Positions 18,301-28,472 are shown, counted from the stretch's first letter. The stretch: 64,000 nt of DNA from Lonsdalea britannica (GCF_002111595.1 NZ_LUTN01000003.1:62001-126000); one strand, 5' to 3'. Translations and numbers: made by a program. The notes: generated by a model not told the origin, from the letters alone.

Positions 18301-19002
18301 CTGAACACGCCGGCACAGCTTTCATTACCGCTTTATTTACCGGATGACGAAACGTTCGACAGTTTCTATCCCGGAGAAAACGCTTCGCTGCTGGCGGCGC
18401 TCTATTCGGCATTGACTCAGCGGCACGGTAGCTACATCTATTTCTGGTCGCGCCACGGCGGGGGCCGGAGTCATCTGCTGCATGCGGCCTGCGCCGAACT
18501 CTCTCGTAAAGACGAAGCCGTCGGCTATGTGCCGCTGGATAAGCGCGCTTATTTTGTGCCTGAAGTGCTGGATGGAATGGAGCAATTGGCGCTGGTCTGC
18601 ATCGACAACATTGAGGCGATTGCAGGCGACGAAGAGTGGGAAATGGCGATGTTCAATCTCTATAACCGCATTCAGGAAGGCGGCCGTACGCGGCTGTTGA
18701 TCACTGGCGATCGTCCGCCTCGTCAGCTTAATTTGCAACTGCCCGATCTGGCGTCCCGGTTGGACTGGGGGCAAATCTACCGCTTGCAGCCGTTGTCCGA
18801 CGATGAGAAAGGCGAAGCCTTGCAGCTGCGGGCCAGACTACGCGGATTTGAGCTGCCGGAAGATGTCAGCCGCTTCCTGCTGAAACGGCTGGACCGCGAA
18901 ATGCGAACGCTGTTCGTCACGCTGGATCAGCTCGACCACGCGTCTATCGCGGCGCAGCGCAAGCTGACCATTCCTTTCGTCAAAGAGATCCTTGATCTCT
19001 AG
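18301..19002 (+). CDS. hda: Regulatory inactivator of DnaA (Hda), CTG start
   Basis: An AAA+ protein that, bound to the sliding clamp, promotes ATP hydrolysis by DnaA after initiation. The clamp-binding QLSLPL is at residues 6-11. AAA+ features follow: [14 protein letters not shown] (P-loop-like), [19 protein letters not shown] (Walker B), LLITGDRPP (sensor I) and the C-terminal [10 protein letters not shown] arginine region. CTG 18301 gives 233 residues, exactly as in E. coli, and GAGGT lies 4-5 bp before it. The alternative GTG at 18295 falls inside that ribosome site. Use of a rare CTG start is an inference from alignment and spacing. Confidence 0.92.
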   Translation: MNTPAQLSLPLYLPDDETFDSFYPGENASLLAALYSALTQRHGSYIYFWSRHGGGRSHLLHAACAELSRKDEAVGYVPLDKRAYFVPEVLDGMEQLALVCIDNIEAIAGDEEWEMAMFNLYNRIQEGGRTRLLITGDRPPRQLNLQLPDLASRLDWGQIYRLQPLSDDEKGEALQLRARLRGFELPEDVSRFLLKRLDREMRTLFVTLDQLDHASIAAQRKLTIPFVKEILDL

Positions 19003-19008
19003 CCGCCC

Positions 19009-19395
19009 TTATTTCCGCGGCAAGATCGCCAGAACGTTCTCCGGCGGCCGTCCGAGCCGCGCCTGACCGTCGACCACGACAATAGGGCGCTCAATCAATT
19101 TCGGATGGTTTGCCATCGCCTCAATCAGCTGAGCCTCGCTCAGCGTCACGTCCGCCAGATGTAATTCCTGATAGAGCGCTTCATTGCGGCGCATCAAATC
19201 GCGCGCGTGGGTAAAGCCGAGCATCTGAAGGAGTTTACCCAGCGTATCGGCATCAGGCGGGGTATCCAGATAGCGGATGATCTGCGGTTGGATGCCTTGC
19301 TGCTGCAAGAGCGCTAGTGTTTCACGGCTCTTGGAGCAGCGCGGGTTGTGATATATCACCACTCGGTCATTCATTGCGTCATTCTCTTGTGTCAT
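19009..19395 (-). CDS. yfgD: ArsC-family arsenate reductase-like protein (YfgD)
   Basis: 128 residues (121 if started at the internal ATG 19374). The thioredoxin-fold ArsC signature is VVIYHNPRCSKSRETLALL with the reactive Cys in PRCSKS, and ERPIVVVDGQARLGRPPE lies near the end, as in glutaredoxin-dependent ArsC. No arsenic genes lie nearby; the bepA-yfgD linkage is typical of enterobacteria, so arsenate may not be the true substrate. The first ATG shares a base with the bepA stop (TGATG). Confidence 0.9.
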   Translation of the reverse strand: MTQENDAMNDRVVIYHNPRCSKSRETLALLQQQGIQPQIIRYLDTPPDADTLGKLLQMLGFTHARDLMRRNEALYQELHLADVTLSEAQLIEAMANHPKLIERPIVVVDGQARLGRPPENVLAILPRK

Positions 19396-20855
19396 CAGGA
19401 TTTATCGTATTGCTGGAAGCGTTTTTGCAGCGTGCGCAACTGGTCTATGCGGGCATCGTAGCGCGCCTGATCCAGGCTGCCGAGCTGGCTCTGAGCGCTG
19501 GCGTTGCTCAACAGGCGGATGGCCTGATCGAGCTTGTCGTTCAGCGCCAGGCTCTCAGCGCGAGCCGCCAGTTCTTCGCTGCGATTGCCCTGGTCGGCCG
19601 CCGCATGGGCGAGAAGCTCCCAGCCGTTGGGATCGCTAGGATTCGCGTAGGTATATTTATGCAGAAGCCGGCTGGCGGCGGCGGCTGATGGCCTTCCACA
19701 TAGCGTTCGCCAGATTGAGCTGCAGCACCGGATTGACCTGCGCGTCCGGAATTTTTTGCAGACGGGCGATGGCCTGCGTCGCGCGCTGCTGACCAATATC
19801 AATATCGGTCATCAAATCCAGAAACCATGGATCGGTGGGCGATGTGTCGAGGAGGGGCTGGAGCGTTGCGCGCGCGCTGTCGTATTTCTTGGTCTGGTAC
19901 GCCTGAATCGCCCGGCCATACTGCGCCGCCTCGCGTTCGCGCACGTTGCCTTTTTCCCAGTTGCTCAGAAGCGTAGCGGCGATCGGGTTGTCGTCCGATG
20001 AATACATCGTCAGGACACGAATACGCGCTAACAGGAAATCCTGCGACGAATGAACCGGCGTGGAACGCATCTGATTGGCGCGGTTGCGGGAGTCGGACAG
20101 TCGACTTTCCGGCAGCGGGTGAGTGAGCAGCATTTCCGGCGGCGTGGTGGCATAGCGCGTCTGATCGGCCAGACGCTGAAGGAAATTAGGCATCGCCTGC
20201 GGATCGAATCCCGCGCGTTGCAGCACCTGAATACCGATGCGGTCGGCTTCCTGTTCGTTGGCCTGCGTAAAACTGATTATGCCTTGCTGCGCTCCCGCCA
20301 GCGTGCCGCTCAGCGCCGCCATCCCCATCTGTGGATTCGCCATTGCCAGTAGGATCGACCCCAACGCGCCCGCCCAGGTCAGCGGCGCGCTGTTTTTTTG
20401 CGATTCGATGGCGCGCGCCAGATGGCGCTGGGTGACGTGGGAGATTTCATGCGCCAGTACCGAGGCCAGTTCGCTTTCATTTTCCACGTAGCGGAACAGG
20501 CTGAGTGGATCACCACGTTGCCGCCGAAAAAGGCGAAGGCGTTGATTTCGTCGTTATTGACCAGAAAGAAGTGAAACGGCGTCCGCACGGAGTCGGCGGA
20601 TTTAACCAGCCGGTTACCGAGCTGATTGATGTACTGGAGAAGCAGGGGATCGTTGACCAGCGGGGCGCCGGCACGCAGTTTGCGGAGATAGAAATCTCCC
20701 ATCTCTAATTCCTGGTTGATGCTCAGCGTAGCGCCTGCCGTCGTGCCGATATCGGGCAAACGATCCTGAACGTCAGCGCCGACGGCGACCGGGCTGCCGG
20801 CAAGCAGCGTTGTCGCCAACATCGCCATCACCGTCTGGTGAAGTCGGTTAGCCAT
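19395..20855 (-). CDS. bepA: Periplasmic metalloprotease/chaperone BepA, two frame breaks
   Basis: An M48 metallopeptidase with TPR repeats that helps assemble or degrade LptD at the BAM complex. Signal peptide 1-27; zinc site HEISH in [17 protein letters not shown]. The C-terminal TPR region runs to [16 protein letters not shown]. Break 1, at about 20500-20501, interrupts [16 protein letters not shown] (a lost G in AGGCCTG). Break 2, at about 19681-19700, interrupts [19 protein letters not shown] (two bases lost or one gained). Restoring three bases gives 487 residues, the E. coli length, so the gene is probably intact in the cell. Confidence 0.9.
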
Positions 20856-20979
20856 TGTGCGTACCCCCTTGTGAACAGGGCGAAGTTTTTATCATGGTCT
20901 TCATCTTAGCCAGAGGTCGCCTGCAAAGGAAATACCCGGCATAAAAGACGGCGTTTGGAAAAGCGTGGAAGGTGTCAGA

Positions 20980-21016
20980 AAGGAAAGCCGCCGGTACGAA
21001 GCGTGCGTACCGGCGG
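20980..21016 (-). terminator. Terminator of gcvR-bcp
   Basis: A perfect 11-bp stem CCGCCGGTACG/CGTACCGGCGG with a 7-base loop, followed on the minus strand by CTTTCCTTTCT. It lies 23 bp after the bcp stop. Confidence 0.8.
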
Positions 21017-21038
21017 AGATGCCGAGCCAGACAGGCGA

Positions 21039-21506
21039 TTATTCGCCTTTCAGATAGCTGAGCACGATGTCATGGTGATTACTGGTTTTGAAGTTGTCGA
21101 AAACTTTTTCGACTTTGCCTTCCGCATCGATCAGGAAGCTGATGCGATGGATGCCGTCATAGGTTTTTCCCATGAAGCTTTTCTCGCCCCAGACGCCGAA
21201 CTGAGCGGCAACCTGATGGTCTTCATCCGCCAAGAGCGTAAAGTTCAGCAGCTCTTTTTCCACGAAGCGGGACAGCTTTTCGGGTTTGTCCGTGCTGATG
21301 CCGAGGACTTCAACGCCGTAGTTCTTCAGATCGTCCATGTTGTCGCGCAGGCCGCAGGCTTGGACGGTGCAACCCGGCGTCATGGCTTTGGGATAGAAGT
21401 AAATCAAGACCTTCTGTCCCTGGAAGTCGGTTAAGTTAACAGGTTCGCCATCCTGATCGGGCAGGCTGAATTTGGGTGCGATATCGCCGGCTTTCAGTGT
21501 GGTCAT
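21039..21506 (-). CDS. bcp: Thiol peroxidase Bcp (peroxiredoxin)
   Basis: 155 residues; reduces hydroperoxides with thioredoxin. The peroxidatic Cys lies in PKAMTPGCTVQACGLRD, with a second Cys five residues later, as in the 2-Cys BCP/PrxQ group. The fold is completed by VLGISTDKPEKLSRFVEKELLNFTLLADEDH. ATG 21506 is the start (the GTG three bases before is less likely). It follows gcvR with a 2-bp gap and is co-transcribed with it. Confidence 0.96.
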   Translation of the reverse strand: MTTLKAGDIAPKFSLPDQDGEPVNLTDFQGQKVLIYFYPKAMTPGCTVQACGLRDNMDDLKNYGVEVLGISTDKPEKLSRFVEKELLNFTLLADEDHQVAAQFGVWGEKSFMGKTYDGIHRISFLIDAEGKVEKVFDNFKTSNHHDIVLSYLKGE

Positions 21507-21508
21507 CA

Positions 21509-22078
21509 CTACTCTCCATCTCTCTTTTCGTGCTGTGGATAGTTCACCACGCTAATACTGCCTTGTGCTTGCAGTTCTGTACATAGCTGATGAAAGGCTG
21601 GCTCGATAATTGAGCCGTCCAGCGCTGCCGGACTGTGCGCGGTGATCTGAATATACAGCTTCGGCAGGGCGTCTCCGATAGCCGGCTGGGTCTTGGAAAC
21701 CAGTTCGGCGATGTTCATCTGCTGGGAGTCAAACAGGTCGGTAAACCGCTCGATGATATGCGGGGAGTCGACCACCTCAACCTTGACCCATACCGTCGCA
21801 GGCATGGGCGGACGTGCGTGCGACTCCGTCCGTTTCATCACGATCAGTAATTCCAGCTCGGCGCCGATGATCGGCAGCGTGGACTCGATCCGGGCGATGG
21901 CGTTCCAACTGCCGGAAAGCAGCATGATAAAGGTGAACTCTTTGCCCAGCATGGCAAGACGGCTATCTTCAATGTTGCAGCCGCTGCTGCTGACATGACG
22001 CGTAATCGTATTGACGATGCCGTTGCGGTCGGCCCCCAGCGCGGTGATAACCAGATAGTGTTCTTGAGGGCTAGGCAA
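21509..22078 (-). CDS. gcvR: Glycine cleavage system repressor protein
   Basis: 189 residues with two ACT domains: residues about 7-70 (HYLVITALGADRNGIVNTITRHVSSSGCNIEDSRLAMLG) and 95-165 (VWVKVEVVDSPHIIERFTDLFDSQQMNIAEL). In E. coli GcvR binds GcvA and glycine to control gcvTHP; it does not bind DNA itself. It is divergent from dapA and upstream of bcp, as in E. coli. Confidence 0.95.
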   Translation of the reverse strand: MPSPQEHYLVITALGADRNGIVNTITRHVSSSGCNIEDSRLAMLGKEFTFIMLLSGSWNAIARIESTLPIIGAELELLIVMKRTESHARPPMPATVWVKVEVVDSPHIIERFTDLFDSQQMNIAELVSKTQPAIGDALPKLYIQITAHSPAALDGSIIEPAFHQLCTELQAQGSISVVNYPQHEKRDGE

Positions 22079-22225
22079 AATGGCGCTTCCTGTTCAATGT
22101 GTCGAGAACTACATGGTACACATAAAAAAAACCGGCTGCCAAGCGCAGACAACGGCGCTTGCGCGCTTGCTTTTGCATGGACGTCAAAAGTACCATGAGG
22201 CACTTGTTTTTGGAGGGGATGGTCA

Positions 22226-23104
22226 ATGTTTACGGGAAGTAGTGTTGCTCTGATTACACCGATGGACGCCAAAGGCGCGGTCGATCGTGCGGGTTTGAAG
22301 AAATTAATCGATTACCACGTTGCTAGCGGAACATCGGCGATTGTCTCGGTCGGTACCACCGGAGAGTCCGCCACGCTCAGCCACGACGAACACGGCGACG
22401 TGGTGATGTTGACGCTGGATCTGTGCGACGGCCGCATTCCTGTTATCGCCGGTACGGGCGCTAATTCTACGGCGGAAGCCATCTCCCTGACCCAACGTTT
22501 CAACGACAGCGGTATCGCGGGTTGCCTGACGGTGACGCCGTACTACAACCGACCGACTCAGGAAGGGCTGTTTCAGCACTTCAAAGCGATTGCCGAACAT
22601 ACCGACTTGCCTCAAATCCTCTATAATGTGCCTTCCCGTACCGGCTGCGACCTGCTGCCGGAAACCGTTGCCCGTCTGGCCGTCATCAAAAATATTGTCG
22701 GAATTAAAGAGGCAACGGGGAACTTAAGCCGCGTGACTCAGATCCAAGCACTGGTGAATGACGACTTCTTGCTGCTGAGCGGCAACGACGACATCGGTCT
22801 GGACTTCATGCAACTGGGTGGCCACGGCGTGATTTCCGTCACGGCGAACGTCGCCGCGCGTGAAATGACGAAAATGTGCTCGCTGGCGGCGCAAGGCAAA
22901 TTTGAAGAAGCTCGTCGTCTTAACCAACGGTTGATGCCGCTTCATCAGAAACTGTTTGTAGAACCCAATCCGATTCCGGTGAAGTGGGCCTGTAAGGCAT
23001 TGGGATTGATAGCGACCGATACGCTGCGTCTGCCGATGACGCCTCTGACCGAAAGCGGTCGCGAGGCGGTAGGACAGGCGTTAAAGCAGTCTGGTCTGCT
23101 GTAA
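22226..23104 (+). CDS. dapA: 4-hydroxy-tetrahydrodipicolinate synthase
   Basis: First committed step of lysine/diaminopimelate synthesis, condensing pyruvate with aspartate semialdehyde. 292 residues. The Schiff-base Lys161 lies in [10 protein letters not shown] and the catalytic Tyr133 in [15 protein letters not shown]; the [13 protein letters not shown] motif (44 on) is complete. GGAGGGGA precedes the ATG. bamC follows after 16 bp, the usual dapA-bamC operon. Confidence 0.98.
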   Translation: MFTGSSVALITPMDAKGAVDRAGLKKLIDYHVASGTSAIVSVGTTGESATLSHDEHGDVVMLTLDLCDGRIPVIAGTGANSTAEAISLTQRFNDSGIAGCLTVTPYYNRPTQEGLFQHFKAIAEHTDLPQILYNVPSRTGCDLLPETVARLAVIKNIVGIKEATGNLSRVTQIQALVNDDFLLLSGNDDIGLDFMQLGGHGVISVTANVAAREMTKMCSLAAQGKFEEARRLNQRLMPLHQKLFVEPNPIPVKWACKALGLIATDTLRLPMTPLTESGREAVGQALKQSGLL

Positions 23105-23120
23105 TCGTTAGGGAGTTTGA

Positions 23121-24161
23121 ATGAGTTCTTCATTGCAAAAGTCAATGGTGGCAACCGTGGTCGGCCTTTCGCTGGTCACGCTGCTGACAGCCTGTACCAA
23201 CGATCAGCGCTATAAGCGTCAGGTCAATGGTGATGAGTCTTACCTGCAGACGCCAGAGCACCGCGCGCTGAACGTCCCGTCGGGCATGATTCTGCCGTTG
23301 CAAAACGGCGACTATGATTTGCCGCCGATTAATCCAAACGGTCAGGTGGGCAAAAATCTGGATATTCGTCCGCCGATGCAATCGCTGGCGCTGCTGAACG
23401 GCTCACGCGGTCAGGTGAGTGGCAATACCGCGACCCTGCTGCTGGAAAACAGCGCACAGAATAGCCAGCTGTGGTCCCAGCTCGTTCAGGTGATGCAGTC
23501 TAAAGGCTACACCATCGACAACCGTCAGGATGCCAGCCAGACGCTGACGACCGGCTGGATCAGCTGGAATTCCGAAGAAGAAAAAGAACCGCCTTATCAG
23601 GCGCGTTATGAAGTGTCGTTGAAGCCTCAGGGCTATCAGCTGGCGCTGGGCGTGAAGCTTCTTGCTTTGCAGCAGAACAATGCGACGCTGGATGATGCCT
23701 TCCTGACGCAACGCTACACGAGCCAGATGATGAACTCATTGTCTGATGGCCTGGAAAAAGCCGTGTCCGCCCGTGAAAATGCGCAGTCTCATCGCGGTAG
23801 TCAGTCTCTGGATGTGCAGAGCGCCGCCGATGATGCCGGCCTGCCGCTGATCGTGGTGCGCGGAAGCTATGTTCAGGTCTGGGATCGTCTGCCGAAAGCG
23901 TTGGAAAACAGCGGGATGACGGTGAACGATCGCAGCCGTCCTCAGGGTTCGGTCTCCGTGACCTACCGCTCGCTGAGCAGCGACCGCTGGGATGCGCTGG
24001 GCGCGAAAGATCCGAAGCTAACCAACGGGGATTACAAACTGCAGGTTGGCGACCTTGGCAACCGCAGTAGCCTACAGTTCATCGACTCGAAAGGACATAC
24101 GCTCACCCAGTCGCAAAACGACGCGTTGGTGGCGGTGTTCCAGGCAGCGTTTAATCGATAA
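23121..24161 (+). CDS. bamC: Outer-membrane assembly lipoprotein BamC
   Basis: A 346-residue lipoprotein of the BAM complex. The lipobox is LLTAC (Cys25). The unstructured N-terminal lasso begins TNDQRYKRQVNGDESYL and is followed by two helix-grip domains (about 100-215 and 230-346). The conserved YLQTPEHRALNVPSGMILP region that contacts BamD is present. No defects seen. Co-transcribed with dapA, with a terminator just after. Confidence 0.97.
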   Translation: MSSSLQKSMVATVVGLSLVTLLTACTNDQRYKRQVNGDESYLQTPEHRALNVPSGMILPLQNGDYDLPPINPNGQVGKNLDIRPPMQSLALLNGSRGQVSGNTATLLLENSAQNSQLWSQLVQVMQSKGYTIDNRQDASQTLTTGWISWNSEEEKEPPYQARYEVSLKPQGYQLALGVKLLALQQNNATLDDAFLTQRYTSQMMNSLSDGLEKAVSARENAQSHRGSQSLDVQSAADDAGLPLIVVRGSYVQVWDRLPKALENSGMTVNDRSRPQGSVSVTYRSLSSDRWDALGAKDPKLTNGDYKLQVGDLGNRSSLQFIDSKGHTLTQSQNDALVAVFQAAFNR

Positions 24162-24167
24162 GTGTTC

Positions 24168-24194
24168 AGGGCCGGATAATCCGGCCTTTTTTTA
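24168..24194 (+). terminator. Intrinsic terminator of dapA-bamC
   Basis: GGCCGG-ATAAT-CCGGCC followed by seven Ts, 8 bp after the bamC stop. Confidence 0.9.
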
Positions 24195-24221
24195 TTCTAT
24201 TGTCAACGCGTTAACTATCAC

Positions 24222-24241
24222 GGGCCATGCGCCGATGGCCC
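24222..24241 (+). promoter_or_regulatory. Hairpin in purC leader
   Basis: GGGCCAT-GCGCCG-ATGGCCC, a perfect 7-bp stem ending 9 bp before the purC ribosome site. The role is unknown. I found no good PurR box here, although purC carries one in E. coli. Confidence 0.45.
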
Positions 24242-24262
24242 TCACTGTGTGGAGTAATGAAG

Positions 24263-24975
24263 ATGCAAAAGCTAGCTGAGTTGTATCGCGGAAAAGCGAA
24301 AACGGTTTACACCACGGAAGATCCCGATCTGCTGGTGCTGCAGTTTCGCAATGATACGTCAGCGTTAGATGGTCAGCGCATTGAGCAGTTTGATCGTAAA
24401 GGGCTGGTGAACAACAAGTTCAACCATTTCATCATGAGCAAGCTGGAAGAAGCGGGCATCCCGACTCAGATGGAACGTCTGCTGTCTGATACCGAAGTGC
24501 TGGTGAAAAAGCTGGATATGGTGCCGGTCGAATGCGTGATCCGTAACCGTGCCGCGGGTTCGCTGGTGAAACGTCTGGGCATCGAAGAAGGCGAAATTCT
24601 GAATCCGCCGCTGTTTGACCTGTTCCTGAAGAACGACGAAATGCACGACCCGATGGTCAACGAATCGTACTGCGAAACCTTTGGTTGGGTGAGCGAAAAA
24701 CATCTGGCACGTATGAAAGCCTGAGCTATCAGGCGAATGACGTCCTCAGCAAGCTGTTCGACGATGCCGGACTGATCCTGGTGGACTTCAAGCTGGAGTT
24801 TGGTCTGTTCAAAGGCGAAGTCGTGCTGGGCGATGAGTTCTCGCCGGATGGCAGCCGTCTGTGGGACAAGAACACGCTGGATAAGATGGATAAAGACCGT
24901 TTCCGTCAGAGCCTGGGCGGTGTGATCGAAGCCTACGAAGAAGTTGCCCGCCGTATCGGCGTTTCTTTAGACTAA
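24263..24975 (+). CDS. purC: SAICAR synthetase, one-base frameshift
   Basis: ATP-dependent coupling of CAIR and aspartate in purine synthesis. The first frame covers [16 protein letters not shown] to HLARMK; the next continues [18 protein letters not shown] to ARRIGVSLD. The break is at about 24720-24721 in AAAGC-CTGAGC, one base lost. Restored length is 237 residues, as in E. coli. ATG 24263 is chosen because GGAG (24251-24254) is 8 bp away; the ATG at 24257 is too close to it. Confidence 0.95.
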
Positions 24976-24996
24976 AAAAGCAATCGTTTTCGTTCC

Positions 24997-25024
24997 GCCG
25001 TCAGGGATTCAAAAACCTGACGGC
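24997..25024 (+). terminator. Hairpin after purC
   Basis: A perfect 9-bp stem GCCGTCAGG/CCTGACGGC with a 10-base loop, 21 bp after the purC stop. No T-run follows, so termination may be partial or factor-assisted. Confidence 0.55.
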
Positions 25025-25137
25025 GCTCCCATCGTTCGACCGTACTGCCACGCCTCCCAAGATTGAACGCCGGTCCTATCATGATCGGTGGTATTATTGC
25101 CCGCCGTATTTTCTGTTTTCCCCCGCAAGGAATTTTC

Positions 25138-25593
25138 ATGGCCAATTTAGACCCGACGCTATTGATTTTACTGGCGCTGGCCGCGCTCGGCATCATTAGC
25201 CACAACATGACCGTCACGCTTGCCATTCTGGCGTTGTTGGCGGTACGTATCACGCCGTTAAACAACTACTTCCCTTGGGTGGAGAAATACGGTCTGACCG
25301 TCGGCGTACTCGTGTTGACGATCGGGGTGATGGCGCCCATCGCCAGCGGAAAAATCAGCGCGGGTGACGTGATGCACTCGTTTCTGCACTGGAAATCGCT
25401 GCTGGCGGTGCTGATCGGCGTGATGGTGTCCTGGCTGGGCGGTCGCGGCGTTGCGCTGATGACCAATCAACCCTCCGTCGTGGCCGGATTACTGGTCGGT
25501 ACGGTTATGGGCGTCGCGTTATTCCGCGGTGTTCCGGTCGGCCCGCTGATTGCGGCCGGTCTACTGTCTTTGCTGGTCGGTAAAGGCGGCTGA
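25138..25593 (+). CDS. UPF0756 (DUF441) inner-membrane protein, YeaL-like
   Basis: About 151 residues with four or five hydrophobic segments and the family motifs [45 protein letters not shown] and [11 protein letters not shown]. Function unknown. It resembles E. coli YeaL, which is encoded elsewhere in E. coli; here it sits between purC and tmcA in place of ypfJ. Start ATG 25138 with CAAGGAA upstream. The stop lies 4 bp before the likely tmcA start. Confidence 0.88.
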   Translation: MANLDPTLLILLALAALGIISHNMTVTLAILALLAVRITPLNNYFPWVEKYGLTVGVLVLTIGVMAPIASGKISAGDVMHSFLHWKSLLAVLIGVMVSWLGGRGVALMTNQPSVVAGLLVGTVMGVALFRGVPVGPLIAAGLLSLLVGKGG

Positions 25594-25597
25594 CGTT

Positions 25598-27631
25598 TTG
25601 TCGGACACTGCAGTTACCGTTATCGACGCGCTTGTCGCCGAACAATCGACGCTGTCGCAGGCCGGTATTCGCCGCGTGCTGACGATCAGCGGCGATCGCG
25701 AATGGTGTGTAAAACAGGCTCGGATGTTGCGGCAGGCGCTCCCCGGCGACTGGCCGTGGGTCGGCAAGACGGCATCAGAATCGGCGATGGCGGCGTCTCA
25801 ACTGAAAGGGACGTTGGGGCAGGAGTTCCTGCACGCGGTTTTTGATGCTCACGATGGAGTGGACGCCGAGGCGCTGGCGATTTTGGCGGGGACCCTCAAA
25901 GCCGGAAGCTGGCTGCTGCTGCTGGTGCCCGATTGGGAGAGCTGGCCGCATTGTCCGGATGCGGACAGCCTACGCTGGAGTGAAAGCGCAACGCCAATCG
26001 CGACGCCCGCGTTTATCCACCGTTTGCGTGAAGCGCTGCTGTCTGATGGGGATGCTGTGGTTTGGCGCCAGTCGATGCCGTTGAGCCTGACGCCGCGTTG
26101 CGCGCGGCCAGCCTGGCATGTGCCGGACGGCATGCCCACGCAAGGGCAGCAGGATATTTTGCAGCAGCTACGGGCTGCCCGGCATGCGGTCTATGTGATC
26201 ACCGCGCCGCGAGGGCGAGGGAAATCGACGGTCGCAGGCCTGTTCGCTCAACAATATCGCGATCGCTGCTGGGTGGTTGCACCTTCCCGCGCGGCCAGCG
26301 ATGTCTTGCTCAGACAGTCGGGCGATGCGGTTTCATTCTGGTCGCCGGATAACCTGCTGGCACATTGCCGTCAGTACGGCGGCGGCGCGGAGTGGCTGCT
26401 AATTGACGAGGCGGCGGCGATCCCCTCTTCGGTCCTCACTGACATGTTGTCCTATTTCCCCCACGTGCTCATGACGACCACGGTGCTGGGCTACGAAGGG
26501 ACCGGACGCGGTTTCTGGCTTAAATTTTGTGCCGGACTACCGGACTGTCAAATGCTGGAACTGAGTGAGCCGTTACGCTGGGCCACCGACGATCCGCTGG
26601 AACGCTTGTTGGATCGCGTCATGCTGTTTCAGGCCGAAAACCGTCTGGCGGGGCAACATTCAACGTCGCCTGTCACTTTGGTTAGCAATGAGGCAGCCGG
26701 ATGGACTCGCTTTCCGACTCGTCTGGAACAGTGTTACGGCCTGCTGTGTAGCGCCCACTATCGCACGTCCCCGCTGGACTTGCGTCGCCTGCTGGATGCC
26801 CCCGGTATGCACCTTGCCACGGCCCGTAGCGGCGACAGCCTGTGCGGCATCATCTGGTCGGTGGACGAAGGCGGGCTAGATGTTGGGCTGGCACGCGATG
26901 TGTGGGCCGGACGTCGGCGGCCGCGCGGCAATCTGGTCGCCCAGTCGCTGGCGGCTCACGGCAATCTGTGGATGGCGCCGCAGCTGCGTTCCCGGCGGAT
27001 CAGCCGGATTGCGGTGCTGCCTTCTGCGCGACGAGAAGGCATCGGACAAGCATTAGTGCGGGAACACCAGCGGCAGGGCGAGCAAGAGGGCATGGACTTT
27101 TTGTCGGTCAGTTTCGGCTACGAACCTGAGCTGTGGCGGTTCTGGCGGCACTGCGGCTTTCGTCTGGCGCGGATCGGCAGTCATATTGAGGCCAGCAGCG
27201 GCTGCTACAGCGCGATGGCGTTATTACCGCTGAGCGATGCCGGCAAGACGCTGGCGCGAGAGGCCGCGCGCCAGCTGGCTCGTGACTGGCGCTGGTTACG
27301 ACGGGATATCCCGCTGACGCTGAATATTGAGCTTGACGACGATAGCGCGTTGGATGACGCCGACTGGCTTAATCTGTGTGGATTTGCTTTCGCCCACCGT
27401 TCTCCTCAGGCGAGCCTAGCCTCGCTGTGCCGACTGTTGGCGTATACCTCCCTGGCGCTGCCTGCGCTCAGACTGTGGCTGGATGACGGCGCGCAAGAGA
27501 GCCAATGCGTCGAGCGATTGGGGCTAAGCGGAAAAAAAGCCTTGCTGCGTCGCTGGCGCGAAGAAACCGCAGAGGCTTTGGCTCACTGCGATAACGCTGT
27601 TCTCCAACGCGCGCGGCAGTGGCTGGCTTAG
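25598..27631 (+). CDS. tmcA: tRNA(Met) cytidine acetyltransferase
   Basis: Makes N4-acetylcytidine at the wobble base of elongator tRNA-Met, using ATP and acetyl-CoA. About 677 residues: an N-terminal domain, then a helicase-like module with Walker A APRGRGKST, Walker B-type LIDEAAAIP and GYEGTGRGF, then a GNAT acetyltransferase module (RRISRIAVLPSARREGIGQALV) with SVSFGYEPELWRFWRHCGF. Start TTG 25598 is uncertain; an in-frame ATG at 25550 would overlap the previous gene by 44 bp. The substrate tRNA-Met genes are at 59555 and 59985. Confidence 0.93.
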   Translation: MSDTAVTVIDALVAEQSTLSQAGIRRVLTISGDREWCVKQARMLRQALPGDWPWVGKTASESAMAASQLKGTLGQEFLHAVFDAHDGVDAEALAILAGTLKAGSWLLLLVPDWESWPHCPDADSLRWSESATPIATPAFIHRLREALLSDGDAVVWRQSMPLSLTPRCARPAWHVPDGMPTQGQQDILQQLRAARHAVYVITAPRGRGKSTVAGLFAQQYRDRCWVVAPSRAASDVLLRQSGDAVSFWSPDNLLAHCRQYGGGAEWLLIDEAAAIPSSVLTDMLSYFPHVLMTTTVLGYEGTGRGFWLKFCAGLPDCQMLELSEPLRWATDDPLERLLDRVMLFQAENRLAGQHSTSPVTLVSNEAAGWTRFPTRLEQCYGLLCSAHYRTSPLDLRRLLDAPGMHLATARSGDSLCGIIWSVDEGGLDVGLARDVWAGRRRPRGNLVAQSLAAHGNLWMAPQLRSRRISRIAVLPSARREGIGQALVREHQRQGEQEGMDFLSVSFGYEPELWRFWRHCGFRLARIGSHIEASSGCYSAMALLPLSDAGKTLAREAARQLARDWRWLRRDIPLTLNIELDDDSALDDADWLNLCGFAFAHRSPQASLASLCRLLAYTSLALPALRLWLDDGAQESQCVERLGLSGKKALLRRWREETAEALAHCDNAVLQRARQWLA

Positions 27632-27789
27632 TTTTTCTCTTCTGTTAACTCTGTTGACGCTTCTGCGCGCGATGATGATGCCGTGCAGGATTATGCAACA
27701 ACTCGTTCAATAAACCTCAATATTGGGCGATGAGCGGCGGGCGTATAGTGAAGCAATAGGCTCAGACGTCAGCTCGTAGGAGAGAACAG

Positions 27790-28472
27790 ATGAAACACGA
27801 ATACGTTGTGGTACAACAACCTTCCGTTCCCCGGCAGTTATTCCTGCTGTTTCATGGCGTAGGGGACAACCCGGCGTCGATGGCTGAGATCGGCCGCTTT
27901 TTCGCCGATGCCTTTAAAGAAGCGCTGGTCATTAGCGTGGGCAGCCCGAAAGGCGACGATGGCCATCGCCGCTGGTTCTCCGTGCAGGCGATCACCGAGG
28001 CGAATCGATCCGAGCGTATTCAGAGCACGCTACCCGATTTTATTGAGACCATTCGCTCTTGGCAGGCGCAGAGCGGTATCCATGCGAGCCACACGGCGCT
28101 GGTGGGGTTTTCGCAGGGCGCGATTATGATCCTTGAAGCCTGAAGGCGGAACCGAAATTGGCCGGGCGCTCCGTAATCTTCAGCGGCCGCTACGCGACGC
28201 CGCCGGAACAACCGCTGCCGGATGATAGCGTGGTGCATATACTGCACGGCGAGGACGATCAGGTGATCTCATCCGAGCATGCGTCTCTGGCGGCACAGCG
28301 GCTGCAAATGCTGGGAGCGGATTTTACGCTGGATTTGGTCCCAAGTTTAGGCCACGCCATTGATATGCGCATGATGGACTTCGCCTTAGACCGCCTCCGG
28401 TATTACATTCCTCAGCGATACTGGGATGAGGCGGTGCAGGGGAAACGCGGAGAGCTGATCGCCTTTCGTTAA
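27790..28472 (+). CDS. ypfH: Alpha/beta-hydrolase esterase YpfH, one-base frameshift
   Basis: Carboxylesterase family. LFLLFHGVGDNP carries the oxyanion-hole region, the Ser nucleophile is in GFSQGA, the catalytic Asp in HILHGEDDQV, and the His in SLGHAIDMR. The frame breaks at about 28139-28141 (GAAGC-CTGAAG, one base lost) between ILEA and KAEPKLAGRSVIFSGR. Restored length is about 227 residues. It follows tmcA as in E. coli, with GTAGGAGAG before the ATG. Confidence 0.9.

Noticed and set aside
19009-19395. Arsenic-resistance locus
   Set aside because: Only an ArsC-like fold protein is present, in the conserved bepA-linked position; no arsR or arsB.
24162-24262. PurR box upstream of purC
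   Set aside because: I looked for the GCAAACGTTTGC-type core and found none; only a terminator and a short hairpin are visible.
24700-24740. Programmed frameshifting in purC (and similar sites in upp and ypfH)
   Set aside because: No slippery heptamer with a stimulatory structure is apparent, and orthologues have no frameshift.
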